This document shows positions 1-7,959 of a stretch of 64,000 bases of DNA, piece after piece. The stretch covers positions 62,001-126,000 of the forward strand of contig CAKTZR010000006.1 in NCBI GenBank assembly GCA_934636105.1, given 5' to 3'. The stretch's first letter is position 1. The number at the start of each line of letters is the position of its first letter. Made by a program: the position numbers and the translations under genes. The notes beneath the pieces were generated by a model. The model ran no database searches and had not been told where the DNA came from. It saw only the letters and a list, made by a program, of their open reading frames with translations. Source of the stretch: an uncultured Clostridia bacterium (GTDB taxonomy: Bacteria > Bacillota > Clostridia > Christensenellales > Aristaeellaceae).

Positions 1-213
1 GTTTGCCCGCTGGCGATGACGGAGAGCCTGGAACAGTGGCGCGACGCGTACCCGGATCTGTTCGCCAAGACGATTCAAGGCATTCCGCTCGGCCGCTTCG
101 CCGATCCGGAAAAGGATATCGGCCGCGTCTGCGTGTTCCTCGCGTCGGACGACGCGTCCTATGTGACGGGCGAAACCATCACGCTTCAGGGCGGCAGCGG
201 CCTGCGCCCGTAA
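1..213 (+). CDS. Short-chain dehydrogenase/reductase, C-terminal fragment
   Basis: The reading frame is open from the first base of the window and stops at 211-213, so only the last 70 residues are present and the true start lies upstream. The fragment has the C-terminal pattern of classical SDR enzymes: a run like IPLGRFADPEKDIGRVCVFLASDDASYVTGE followed by a glycine-rich end, which in the family follows the Rossmann fold and closes the substrate pocket. SDRs use NAD(P)H to reduce or oxidise alcohol and carbonyl groups; the missing N-terminal part would be needed to name a substrate. A strong terminator follows at once, so this gene ends its transcription unit. Confidence 0.85.
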   Translation, partial: VCPLAMTESLEQWRDAYPDLFAKTIQGIPLGRFADPEKDIGRVCVFLASDDASYVTGETITLQGGSGLRP

Positions 214-231
214 AACGGCAAATAAGCTATC

Positions 232-266
232 AAAGGGAGACGGAAGAAAAATTCGTCTCCTTTTTG
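232..266 (+). terminator. Rho-independent terminator after the SDR gene
   Basis: Seven-base-pair stem GGAGACG (236-242) with CGTCTCC (254-260), flanked by A residues and followed by TTTTT. Confidence 0.85.
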
Positions 267-400
267 CTTTATTTAGGAAATTGCAGCAAGTCGGACGCAT
301 GTGCGGAAGTTTGAGTTTTTGCAAGCTTTGGCGGATGTGAGCGAAAATGAGAAAAATGGTAAAAGTTTAGAAACCTTTATCATAAAATTTCTCCAAGGCC

Positions 401-429
401 TTGAACTTTATGTTAGAATGATGTAAAAT
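401..429 (+). promoter_or_regulatory. Sigma-A type promoter of the antiporter operon
   Basis: TTGAAC (401-406), 17-base spacer, TAAAAT (424-429), about 40 bases before the antiporter start. The rest of the gap from 267 to 400 is AT-rich and shows no gene or clear structure. Confidence 0.6.
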
Positions 430-467
430 CTATGTAAAGTCAAACGCAGGAAGGAGAACAGAAAAAA

Positions 468-1910
468 TTGATTGAATCGATGCAGGCCTCGCCGGTGGCG
501 CGGGTCATTATTTCTATTTCGGCGATGCTTTTCGCCGGATTCGCAATGACGCGCATCACCAAGCGGCTCCGCCTGCCCAACGTGACGGGCTATATTCTGG
601 CGGGAATTTTAATGGGGCCGTGCTGTCTGGATGTGATTCCGCAAAGCATCATCGACGGCACGGATTTTCTTTCGGATGTGGCTTTGGCGTTCATCGCGTT
701 CAGCGCGGGCGAGTTTTTCAAAATCGATGTGCTCAAGCGCAACGGCGCAAAGGTCATCATCATCACGGTGCTGGAGGCCTGCCTGGCTTCGGTGGCGGTG
801 TTCATACTCATCTACGGCGTGCTGCATCTGGAATTGAGCTTTTCCATCGTCCTGGCCGCGCTGGCTTCGGCGACCGCGCCCGCGTCCACAATGATGACGA
901 TTCGGCAGACGGGCGCGCACGGCGATTTCGTGGATACGCTTTTGCAGGTCGTCGCGCTGGATGACGTGGTCGGCCTGATTTTGTACAGCGTGGCGATTTC
1001 CGTGGCCATGGCGTCGGAAAGCGGACACATGCAGCTCTCCACGGTGATGAAGCCGATTCTGGCAAATCTCTGTGTGCTGGGGCTGGGCGCGCTGTTCGGC
1101 GTGATGCTCAAGCTGTTTTTCCGCAAGCGCTCGAAGGATAACCGCCTGATCGTGTCGATTGCGACGCTGTTTGCGTTCTGCGGCATTTGCGCCATGGCGG
1201 ATGTTTCGCCGCTGCTGGGCTGCATGTCCATGGGCATGACCTACATCAACCTGACGGGGGACGAAAAACTGTTTCGCCAGCTGGGCTATTGGAGCCCGCC
1301 GATCCTGCTGCTGTTCTTTGTGCGCTCCGGCTTGAGCTTCAACCTCGGCGCGCTGACGGATACGCTGGGCACGGGCGGAAGCGTGCCGCTGCTGCTGGTC
1401 GGTCTGCTGTATTTTGCAGGCCGCATCGTCGGCAAATATGCGGGCGCGTACTTCGGCTCGATGCTGGCGGGCAAGGGCAAAAACGTCCGCAATTATCTCG
1501 GCCTTGCGCTGATTCCGCAGGCGGGCGTGGCCATCGGCCTGGCGGCGATGGGTGCGCGAACGCTCGGCGGCGAAATGGGCGAGATGCTGCAAACGATCAT
1601 CCTCGCTTCCAGCGTGCTCTACGAGCTGGTCGGGCCGGGGTGCTCGAAGCTGGCGCTGTATCTGTCCGGTTCCTATGGGCAGGATGTGCCTGAACCAGCC
1701 AAGAATGAAGCCGAGCCGCCCAAGAGCGGGCTGGAAACGCTGATTGAACGCATGAAAGCGATTGAAGCGCGTCTGCCTGAACCTGCGGAAACCAGCCCGG
1801 AGGAGGAATGGGCTTTCACGCAGGCGGCGCAGGAGCAGTTTGATTTGGCACAGTATTATCATAACCGCCGCTTCAAGGGCGGCCGATCGACAGGAGGTAT
1901 TCACCCATGA
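468..1910 (+). CDS. Cation/proton antiporter (CPA2, Na+/H+ exchanger fold)
   Basis: A 480-residue integral membrane protein with about 12 hydrophobic segments covering roughly residues 10-400, then a charged, proline- and glutamate-rich cytoplasmic tail of about 75 residues. The pattern of the first helices (LRLPNVTGYILAGILMGP) is characteristic of the Na_H_Exchanger/KefB family, which exchanges Na+ or K+ for protons in pH and salt homeostasis. There is no Rossmann-type TrkA-N domain in the tail. I chose the TTG at 468 because AAGGAG at 451-456 is well spaced for it; an in-frame ATG at 480 is the alternative. It overlaps the MgtC-like gene by four bases, so the two are translationally coupled and may both serve ion balance. 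Confidence 0.85.
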   Translation: MIESMQASPVARVIISISAMLFAGFAMTRITKRLRLPNVTGYILAGILMGPCCLDVIPQSIIDGTDFLSDVALAFIAFSAGEFFKIDVLKRNGAKVIIITVLEACLASVAVFILIYGVLHLELSFSIVLAALASATAPASTMMTIRQTGAHGDFVDTLLQVVALDDVVGLILYSVAISVAMASESGHMQLSTVMKPILANLCVLGLGALFGVMLKLFFRKRSKDNRLIVSIATLFAFCGICAMADVSPLLGCMSMGMTYINLTGDEKLFRQLGYWSPPILLLFFVRSGLSFNLGALTDTLGTGGSVPLLLVGLLYFAGRIVGKYAGAYFGSMLAGKGKNVRNYLGLALIPQAGVAIGLAAMGARTLGGEMGEMLQTIILASSVLYELVGPGCSKLALYLSGSYGQDVPEPAKNEAEPPKSGLETLIERMKAIEARLPEPAETSPEEEWAFTQAAQEQFDLAQYYHNRRFKGGRSTGGIHP

Positions 1911-2620
1911 ACATGAACGATCCCATCGCCAGCCTGCTGGGCGGCTGGGCCAACGAATTGAACCTGTATTCGGCGCTGCTGCGCGTGGCGATATCCGTCA
2001 TCTTTGCGGCGATTATTGGCTGCGAACGCGCCAGCAAGCGCCACGCGGCGGGACAGCGGACGTTCATCCTTGTTTCGCTGGCCTCCACAATGGCGATGAT
2101 GCTTGACAAGAGCTTTGCAGGCACAAGCATGCCGCTGATTTCCGCCGCAACGGTGATTGCCGTCGCAATCATCAGCAGCAACTCGATTCTGTACAGCTCG
2201 AAGAACCAGATCAAGGGCCTGACGACCTCCGTTGCGCTCTGGGCGTGCGGCATCATCGGCCTGACCATCGGCGCGGGGCTGTACACGGTATCCGTCATCG
2301 GCTATGCGGCGCTGATGTGCTGCCTGTCGCTGTTCCCGTCGTTTGAAATCGACCTCAAGAATCGCTCCAACCACTTCGAGGTGCATCTGGAGCTGAAAAA
2401 CCGCGAGGATTTGCAGCGGTTCATCACCACGATGCGTACGCTGGGACTCAAGATCGACGACATTGAAGCGAACCCGGCGTATATCAACTCCGGCCTGAGC
2501 GTGTATTCCGTTTCGCTGACCGTGCGGCAGAAGGACAGAGCGAAATACAGCAGCCATCAGGAGATGATCGAGGCCATCAATACGCTGGATTTCGTCTATT
2601 ACGCGGAAGAAATCGATTGA
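1907..2620 (+). CDS. MgtC/SapB family membrane protein
   Basis: A 237-residue protein with about four membrane helices (residues 20-145) and a soluble C-terminal domain of about 85 residues with an ACT-like character. The first cytoplasmic loop carries the family signature IGCERASKRHAAGQRT, close to the canonical GxERxxxxxxAGLRT. MgtC-like proteins help cells grow under low magnesium and act on membrane ATPases or membrane potential; enzymatic transport has not been shown for the family. The start ATG overlaps the antiporter stop codon (ATGA), so the two genes form one operon that ends at a terminator beginning at 2630. Confidence 0.85.
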   Translation: MNMNDPIASLLGGWANELNLYSALLRVAISVIFAAIIGCERASKRHAAGQRTFILVSLASTMAMMLDKSFAGTSMPLISAATVIAVAIISSNSILYSSKNQIKGLTTSVALWACGIIGLTIGAGLYTVSVIGYAALMCCLSLFPSFEIDLKNRSNHFEVHLELKNREDLQRFITTMRTLGLKIDDIEANPAYINSGLSVYSVSLTVRQKDRAKYSSHQEMIEAINTLDFVYYAEEID

Positions 2621-2629
2621 TAAAAAAAT

Positions 2630-2658
2630 CGGGGAAGCGGCGAACTTCTCCGTTTTTT
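2630..2658 (+). terminator. Terminator between convergent genes
   Basis: Stem CGGGGAAG with CTTCTCCG (one G-U pair) followed by TTTTTTT at 2652-2658. It ends the antiporter-MgtC operon, and its A-rich left flank may let it act for the opposite gene as well. Confidence 0.85.
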
Positions 2659-2660
2659 TG

Positions 2661-3293
2661 TTATTCTGCGGTTTCCGTGCTGGATCCCAGCGGCGAGGGA
2701 ATCCGCTGAATCAGGCCAATCAGCTGACCAGAGAGAATCACCGTCAGCAGCGAGCAGGCGAGACGGTTCAGCGGCAGATACGTCGCGGAGAGCGCGAGCA
2801 CAATCAAATCGCTGGCCAGATAGATGCGCTCAATCGGCTGATGGAGGATTTCATGCAGCGACATCGCCAGCGCATCGTCGCCGCCAGGCGCGCCGCCCGC
2901 GCGGACGCTCAAGCCCACGCCGACGCCGACGAACAGCGCGCCGACAATCGCGGCGAGGAGCGGCATATTGGCCAGCTGCGGCCAAAGCGGATCGAACCGC
3001 TCAAAAATAGCATAGAACGCGGAAAAGCCGCCGCCCGCGATGACGGAATAGAAGATGAATGAGCGCCCCAGCGTGCGCCAGCCGCCGATGTAGCAGGCCG
3101 CGTTGAGCACAAGCCCCGAAATCGACGGCGACAGGCCGAACCAGTGATGCAGCAGCAGCGTCAGCCCCAGCACACCGCCTTCGGTGACGCCGGAAAACGC
3201 ATGCACATTGTACAGGCCAAATGCGAGGATGGCGCTGCCAATAAGTGCCAGAAAACATCTGCGCAGCGAAAAATACTGCCGGAAAGAATGCAA
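2661..3293 (-). CDS. YitT/DUF161-like membrane protein
   Basis: A 210-residue very hydrophobic protein with about five to six membrane segments. The repeated glycine-rich helices and segments such as HAFSGVTEGGVLGLTLLLHHWFGLSP and AGGAPGGDDALAMSLHEILH match the YitT/DUF161 membrane unit. The soluble DUF2179 domain found at the end of full-length YitT proteins (about 280 residues) is absent, so this is a short family member. No biochemical role is established for the family. I chose the TTG at 3293 because AAAGGGAG lies seven bases before it; a TTG at 3311 would overlap that ribosome site. It is a single gene with its own promoter. Confidence 0.75.
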   Translation of the reverse strand: MHSFRQYFSLRRCFLALIGSAILAFGLYNVHAFSGVTEGGVLGLTLLLHHWFGLSPSISGLVLNAACYIGGWRTLGRSFIFYSVIAGGGFSAFYAIFERFDPLWPQLANMPLLAAIVGALFVGVGVGLSVRAGGAPGGDDALAMSLHEILHQPIERIYLASDLIVLALSATYLPLNRLACSLLTVILSGQLIGLIQRIPSPLGSSTETAE

Positions 3294-3334
3294 AATAAAA
3301 CTCCCTTTCAAAATATTGCAGCAAAAGTGCTTAT

Positions 3335-3363
3335 AGTATAAGGAATAAAAAGAGGATTGTCAA
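3335..3363 (-). promoter_or_regulatory. Promoter of the YitT-like gene
   Basis: On the minus strand TTGACA (3363-3358), 17-base spacer, TATACT (3340-3335): a near-consensus sigma-A promoter about 40 bases before the start. Confidence 0.75.
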
Positions 3364-3428
3364 GCGCGTCTGCATAAAATAAAATGGAAAAGTGGATGAA
3401 TGCGACGAAACAAATTGAAAAAAAGAAT

Positions 3429-3481
3429 GATAAGTGGAGAACATGAGATGAAAAAGGAAATAAAAAGACGGATAAGTGGAG
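3429..3481 (+). repeat. Direct repeat GATAAGTGGAG in a purine-rich tract
   Basis: Two exact copies of the 11-mer at 3429-3439 and 3471-3481, inside a stretch (about 3364-3510) where the plus strand is almost all A and G. It lies between two divergent promoters and has no coding potential that I trust. Confidence 0.6.
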
Positions 3482-3516
3482 TATAAATGGAGATGAAGAA
3501 GGAAAAACGCGCGGCG

Positions 3517-3545
3517 TTGTGCTTTTGCGCGCACTGTGGTACAAT
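3517..3545 (+). promoter_or_regulatory. Promoter of the aminopeptidase P-ispE operon
   Basis: TTGTGC (3517-3522), 17-base spacer, TACAAT (3540-3545), 36 bases before the chosen start. Confidence 0.7.
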
Positions 3546-3581
3546 ACAGTTAGATTTTACCACATAAAGGAGCGAATGAAG

Positions 3582-4820
3582 ATGAATCAATATGAACAGC
3601 GCCGTCGCCGCGTGCTCGATCAGCTGCAATTCGGCGACATGATGGTGCTTTACAGCGGCGAAAGCGTCGCCTGCTCGATGGACGAGGGCTTTGATTTTGA
3701 AGCAAATCATCATTTCTTTTATCTGACGGGCCTGCGCCGGGAAAATATGGCGCTCGTGCTGGCCAACACGCATCGCCCGGCGCATGTGATTCTGTTTATC
3801 GAAGAACCGATTCCGGATATGGAGCGCTGGACGGGCCGCCGCATGACGATCGACGAGGCGCGCGCCGTCAGCGGCATTGCAGACGTGCGCTATATCGACA
3901 GCGTGGATAGTCTCATCAGCCGCTGCGTGGCGCGGGAGACGGTCGAAGCCGCCTATTTTGATTGCTATCGCAACGCCATGGGCGATGTGGACAGCTACAA
4001 CATGCGCAAGGCGAAGCGCTTTGCGCAGGAATATCCGACCATCACGCTCAAAAACGCGCATCCGATGCTGGCCGCCATGCGCATGGTGAAGGACGAGCAC
4101 GAGGTCAAGACGCTCGAACGCGCGATTGCCATCACGGACAAGGGCCTGCGCCGCGTGCTTGCGACGCTGGAGCCGGGACGCATGGAATATCAGCAGCAGG
4201 CGGAATTTGAGTATGAAATCCGCATGCAGGGCGCGGAACGCGTCTCCTTCCCGACCATCGCGGGCAGCGGCATCAACGGCTGCATGCTGCACTATGGCAC
4301 GAACCACTGCAGGCTGGAGGACGGCAAACTGTTGCTGCTCGACCTCGGCGCGCGTGTGGACGGCTATTGCGCCGATATCACCCGCACCTATCCGATTAAC
4401 GGCAAATACAGCCCGCGGCAGAAGGAAATCTATGACATTGTTCTGCGCGCGAACCGCGAAATCGCCAAGGCCGCGCGCCCGGGCGTGACGCTGCGCGAGC
4501 TGAACGACCTGTGCAAAAAGGTGCTGGCCGAGGGGATGATTGCCATTGGCAAGATTCAGTCTGCGGATGAAATCGGGAAGTATTACATGCACGGCGTTTC
4601 TCATCATCTGGGCATCGATACGCACGACAGCGCGGTGCGCGAGGATCTCGGCCTGCGCGCGGGCATGGTCATCAGCGACGAGCCGGGCCTGTATATCGAC
4701 GAGGAGGAAATCGGCATCCGCATTGAGGATGATCTGCTGATTACGGAAACGGGCTGCCGCGTGCTTTCCGAAGCGATTCCGCGCACGACGGAGGAAATCG
4801 AAGCGCTGATGGCGCGCTGA
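3582..4820 (+). CDS. Aminopeptidase P family protein (Xaa-Pro aminopeptidase)
   Basis: A 412-residue M24B metallopeptidase. The N-terminal creatinase-like domain (about 1-165) is followed by a pita-bread catalytic domain with all metal ligands visible: two aspartates in LDLGARVDGYCADITRTY, the histidine of HGVSHHLGIDTHD, and glutamates in DEPGLYI and IRIEDDLL. Such enzymes remove N-terminal residues that precede proline, in cytoplasmic peptide turnover. Start 3582 is chosen because AGGAG at 3568-3572 is nine bases upstream; the in-frame ATG at 3576 is too close, and any longer form would run back into the promoter. ispE follows after 18 bases, so the two are probably co-transcribed. Confidence 0.9.
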   Translation: MNQYEQRRRRVLDQLQFGDMMVLYSGESVACSMDEGFDFEANHHFFYLTGLRRENMALVLANTHRPAHVILFIEEPIPDMERWTGRRMTIDEARAVSGIADVRYIDSVDSLISRCVARETVEAAYFDCYRNAMGDVDSYNMRKAKRFAQEYPTITLKNAHPMLAAMRMVKDEHEVKTLERAIAITDKGLRRVLATLEPGRMEYQQQAEFEYEIRMQGAERVSFPTIAGSGINGCMLHYGTNHCRLEDGKLLLLDLGARVDGYCADITRTYPINGKYSPRQKEIYDIVLRANREIAKAARPGVTLRELNDLCKKVLAEGMIAIGKIQSADEIGKYYMHGVSHHLGIDTHDSAVREDLGLRAGMVISDEPGLYIDEEEIGIRIEDDLLITETGCRVLSEAIPRTTEEIEALMAR

Positions 4821-4838
4821 CGCACGGAGGAAGGACGC

Positions 4839-5729
4839 ATGAAGCTGAAAATTCAGGCCAGAGCGAAAATCAACTGGACGCTCGACGTGGTCGGCACGCT
4901 GCCAAACGGTTATCATGATCTGGATATGCTGATGCAGTCCGTCACGCTCTGCGACCAGATGACGATGGAGGAAGCGCCGCAGCTCACGCTTTATGTGCGG
5001 GCGCAGGGACGCGCGTTTGTTCCGGCGGATGGCAATAACCTTGTGCTTAAGGCGGCGTCCGCGCTGCAAACGGCGACGGGCTGCACGCGCGGCGCGCGCA
5101 TCACGCTGAAAAAGTATATTCCCGTGGCGGCCGGCATGGGCGGCGGCAGCAGCGACGCGGCGGCCGCACTCGTCGGGCTGAACCGGCTGTGGGGGCTGGG
5201 ACTTTCGATGGACAAGCTGGGGGAAATCGGCCTGACCGTCGGCGCGGACGTGCCGTTCTGCATTCGCGGCGGCTTGCAGCGGGCGCAGGGCGTGGGCGAG
5301 AAGCTGACTCCGCTTGGCATGAAAAAACCGTTGTATCTGGTGGCGTTTCAGCCCTGCCGCGGCCTGTCCACCAAGGAGGTTTTCACCGCGCTGCATGAGG
5401 ACGGCATTCGCACGGAGGACAGACCGGATAACGACGCGGCGCAGCGGGCGCTGGCGAGCGGAGATGTTCGCGCGCTCGGCGCGGCTCTGGGCAACGTGCT
5501 TGAGCCGGTTTCCAGAAGGATGCGCCCGGAAATCGACCGCGCAATCTGCGCCATCGAGGAGAGCGGCGCGGTCGGCGCGCGGATGACGGGCAGCGGCTCG
5601 GCAGTTTTCGGCGTGTTCATGCACGCGGGCGCGTGCCGCCGAGCGGCGGACAGGCTGACGGCGGCTTATCCGACCTGCCGCATGATGCGCACGGCGGCGC
5701 ACGGCATCGTGATCGAAGAAGAAGCGTAA
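4839..5729 (+). CDS. ispE: 4-diphosphocytidyl-2-C-methyl-D-erythritol kinase
   Basis: A 296-residue GHMP kinase that phosphorylates CDP-methylerythritol with ATP in the non-mevalonate (MEP) isoprenoid pathway. The N-terminal RAKINWTLDVVGTLPNGYHDLDMLMQ segment is typical of IspE, and the GHMP ATP-binding loop reads PVAAGMGGGSSDAAAAL near residue 95. The C-terminal motif RMTGSGSAVFGVF is also conserved. Length matches the family (about 280-300). It sits 18 bases behind the aminopeptidase gene with its own good ribosome site (GGAGGAAGG), probably in one operon. Confidence 0.95.
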   Translation: MKLKIQARAKINWTLDVVGTLPNGYHDLDMLMQSVTLCDQMTMEEAPQLTLYVRAQGRAFVPADGNNLVLKAASALQTATGCTRGARITLKKYIPVAAGMGGGSSDAAAALVGLNRLWGLGLSMDKLGEIGLTVGADVPFCIRGGLQRAQGVGEKLTPLGMKKPLYLVAFQPCRGLSTKEVFTALHEDGIRTEDRPDNDAAQRALASGDVRALGAALGNVLEPVSRRMRPEIDRAICAIEESGAVGARMTGSGSAVFGVFMHAGACRRAADRLTAAYPTCRMMRTAAHGIVIEEEA

Positions 5730-5797
5730 AATCGGTATAATTTCACAGCCGACGGGCGACCCTTGTTCTATCAACCGCTTGAAACGGAGGAATGAAC

Positions 5798-5974
5798 ATG
5801 GGTCGCTTTTTTGCCGCGCTGCTTTTGTGCGCGCTTCTGCTGACGGGTTCGGCGCTTGCGAGCCGAAAGACGCAACCCGTCTTTTTCAGCCTGTTGTTTG
5901 AGCAGCTTCTGCCGGAGTGGATGCTGGGGCAGGCTACGCCGGGCGAGGCGGAGGAGGCGCGGACATGGCTGTAA
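5798..5974 (+). CDS. Small secreted or membrane-anchored peptide upstream of sleB
   Basis: A 58-residue protein starting with a basic residue and a hydrophobic stretch (FFAALLLCALLLTGSALA) that reads as a signal peptide with a likely cleavage after ALA, leaving a mature part of about 37 residues rich in Leu, Phe and Glu. GGAGG at 5786-5790 is well placed for the ATG at 5798; an ATG at 5792 is too close. The gene overlaps the sleB start by ten bases, so translation is probably coupled. I do not recognise a family. The position suggests a forespore-expressed partner of the cortex-lytic system, but that is inference. Confidence 0.6.
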   Translation: MGRFFAALLLCALLLTGSALASRKTQPVFFSLLFEQLLPEWMLGQATPGEAEEARTWL

Positions 5975-6648
5975 GCAAAAAAGCGGCGCGGATGATCGCG
6001 GCCGGGTTGTTTGTGCTGATGCTGCTGTTTGCGCTCACGCCGACGGCTTTAGCGGCTGTCTATTGGGGACAGAGCGGAGAATCCGTGCGCCGCGTGCAGC
6101 AAAAACTGAAGCAGTGGGGCTATTACACGGGCACGGTGGACGGCGTGTTCGGGCAGAGTACCTATGACGCGGTGATCCGCTTTCAGCAAAAAAACGGCTT
6201 GACGGCGGACGGCGTGGCGGGCACGGCGACGCTGGCGGCGATGGGCCTTTCTGAAACGGCGGCGGCCTCGGCAGTGACGACGGCGGCTTCCAGCTATGCG
6301 TCGGAGGTCGAACTGCTGGCGCGGCTGATTCACGGGGAAGCGCGCGGGGAGCCGTATGTCGGCATGGTGGCGGTCGGCGCGGTGGTGCTCAACCGGGTGA
6401 AAAGCAGCCGCTTTCCCAATACGATGGCGGGTGTGATTTATCAATCCGGCGCGTTCGATGCGGTGAGCGACGGGCAGATCAACCTTGCGCCCAGCGAGCA
6501 GAGCCGCCGCGCCGCGCGGGACGCGATGAACGGCTGGGACCCGACGGGCGGCTGTCTGTATTATTATAACCCGGCGACGGCCACATCTTCGTGGATTTGG
6601 TCGCGCGAGGTGCGGCTGACCATCGGCGACCACAGCTTCGCCATATAA
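5965..6648 (+). CDS. sleB: Spore cortex-lytic enzyme SleB
   Basis: A 227-residue protein: signal peptide (about 1-28, ending LAAVYWG), a peptidoglycan-binding type 1 domain (about 30-90, SVRRVQQKLKQWGYYTGTVDGVFG), then a Hydrolase_2 catalytic domain (about 112-227) with LARLIHGEARGEPYVGMVAVGAVVLNR, where the glutamate after LIHG is the expected catalytic acid. SleB is a lytic transglycosylase stored in the spore and acting on cortex peptidoglycan during germination. Start 5965 follows GGAGG at 5952-5956. It is followed 12 bases later by ypeB, the usual partner, which strongly supports the assignment. It is shorter than the Bacillus enzyme (about 300). Confidence 0.92.
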   Translation: MAVSKKAARMIAAGLFVLMLLFALTPTALAAVYWGQSGESVRRVQQKLKQWGYYTGTVDGVFGQSTYDAVIRFQQKNGLTADGVAGTATLAAMGLSETAAASAVTTAASSYASEVELLARLIHGEARGEPYVGMVAVGAVVLNRVKSSRFPNTMAGVIYQSGAFDAVSDGQINLAPSEQSRRAARDAMNGWDPTGGCLYYYNPATATSSWIWSREVRLTIGDHSFAI

Positions 6649-6660
6649 AAGGGGAACGGC

Positions 6661-7923
6661 ATGGAGGAGAAAAAGGGACTACGGGTCATGCTGGCAGCGG
6701 TCACGGTGATGCTCTGCCTGTCCATCGGGGCGGGCGGCGTGTTTCGCCTGCGAGAAGCCGAAATGCGGCAGGAAATGGCCATGCAGCAGCAGAGGGAAAT
6801 GGCGGATATCGTGGCGGCGATGGCGGATATCGAGGTCAATCTATCCAAACTGCTGATTGCATCCGGTGCGCGGCAGAGCGTGTCTCTGCTGGGCGAAACG
6901 GCGCTGCTGGCGCAGCATGTGGAAAGCGGCCTGTCCCGCATGGCGGTCAGCGAACAGACGACGGGCGACGCGATGAAGTTTGCCGGGCAGATGGGGCAGT
7001 ATTCCCTGGCGTTGGCAGCGCAGGTATCGGATGGCGGCATGCTCACCGGGGACGACGAGCGGCAGATTGAAAATATGATGCAGGCCTGCCACGCGCTGGG
7101 GCAGCAGCTGGCCGGGCAGGGCGGTGAGGTCTTGTGGCCGGAAGCGGAGACAGACAGCAGCATCGAGTATCCGTCGCTGATCTACGATGGGCCGTTTTCG
7201 GATGGCAAAACAGACCGGCAGTCTGCGTTGCTGAACACGAGTCGCTTTTCGCGTCAGCAGGCGCGGGAGAAGGCGGCCAAATACGCGGGCGTGACGGTTG
7301 AGCATGTGACGGATGCGGCGGACAGCGGCGGGCGGTTTGAAGCGTTTGGCTTTACTGCGGATACGGCGGATGGAAACATCGCGGTGCAGGTCACGGGCCA
7401 AGGCGGCTTTCTGCTCTGGATGATGCCGGAAAATGCGGAATTTGCCCGGCGTCACGGCGAGGAGGAATGCCTGCAAAACGCGCAGGTCTATCTGGCGGAT
7501 GTGGGCTTCGGTGCGATGGAGCCGTGCTTCGTGCAGCAATATGACGGCATGGTGGTCGCCAACTTTGCCGCCGTGCAGGACGGGGTGACGCTCTATCCCG
7601 ATCAGGTCAAGGTGCAGGTGAGCATGGACAGCGGGCGCGTGGTCGGCGCGGAATGCTCGCAGTATCTCGCCAACCACACGCGGCGGACGGATATCACGCC
7701 GGCGGTGGACGCTGCGCAGGCGCGGGAGATGGTCTCTGACAAGTTATGCGTGAAAAGCGAACGTCTGTGCGTCATCCCGGAGGAGACGGGCGAAATCCTC
7801 TGCTGGGGCTTTGAATGCACGGACGGCGCGGTGGATTACTGGGTTTTCGTCAACGCAAAAAACGGCGAAACCGAGCAGCTTCTCCGTGTGATTACGACCA
7901 ATCAGGGCGAAACAGCCTTATAA
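6661..7923 (+). CDS. ypeB: Germination protein YpeB
   Basis: A 420-residue protein with one N-terminal membrane anchor (about 9-27) followed by a long helical region rich in Gln, Ala and Glu (30-160) and a C-terminal half containing PepSY-like repeats (for example LLNTSRFSRQQAREKAAKYAG and ITPAVDAAQAREMVSDKL). YpeB binds SleB and is required for its placement and stability in the dormant spore in Bacillus; the two are nearly always adjacent, as here. Length is close to the usual 440-450. The ATG at 6661 follows AAAGGGGAA. A strong terminator follows directly, closing the operon. Confidence 0.92.
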   Translation: MEEKKGLRVMLAAVTVMLCLSIGAGGVFRLREAEMRQEMAMQQQREMADIVAAMADIEVNLSKLLIASGARQSVSLLGETALLAQHVESGLSRMAVSEQTTGDAMKFAGQMGQYSLALAAQVSDGGMLTGDDERQIENMMQACHALGQQLAGQGGEVLWPEAETDSSIEYPSLIYDGPFSDGKTDRQSALLNTSRFSRQQAREKAAKYAGVTVEHVTDAADSGGRFEAFGFTADTADGNIAVQVTGQGGFLLWMMPENAEFARRHGEEECLQNAQVYLADVGFGAMEPCFVQQYDGMVVANFAAVQDGVTLYPDQVKVQVSMDSGRVVGAECSQYLANHTRRTDITPAVDAAQAREMVSDKLCVKSERLCVIPEETGEILCWGFECTDGAVDYWVFVNAKNGETEQLLRVITTNQGETAL

Positions 7924-7927
7924 AAGA

Positions 7928-7959
7928 TTCTCCTCCCCGAAGGGAGGAGAACGTTTGTT
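7928..7959. terminator. Terminator between ypeB and the Cys-rich gene
   Basis: Ten-base-pair perfect stem TTCTCCTCCC (7928-7937) and GGGAGGAGAA (7942-7951) with a four-base loop, then CGTTTGTTT. It sits between convergent genes and may act in both directions. Confidence 0.8.

Noticed and set aside
3360..5774. A long minus-strand open frame of about 800 residues opposite the aminopeptidase and ispE genes
   Set aside because: It is a mirror of GC-rich coding sequence, with low-complexity Arg/His/Ala composition and no ribosome site; the plus-strand genes carry clear family motifs.
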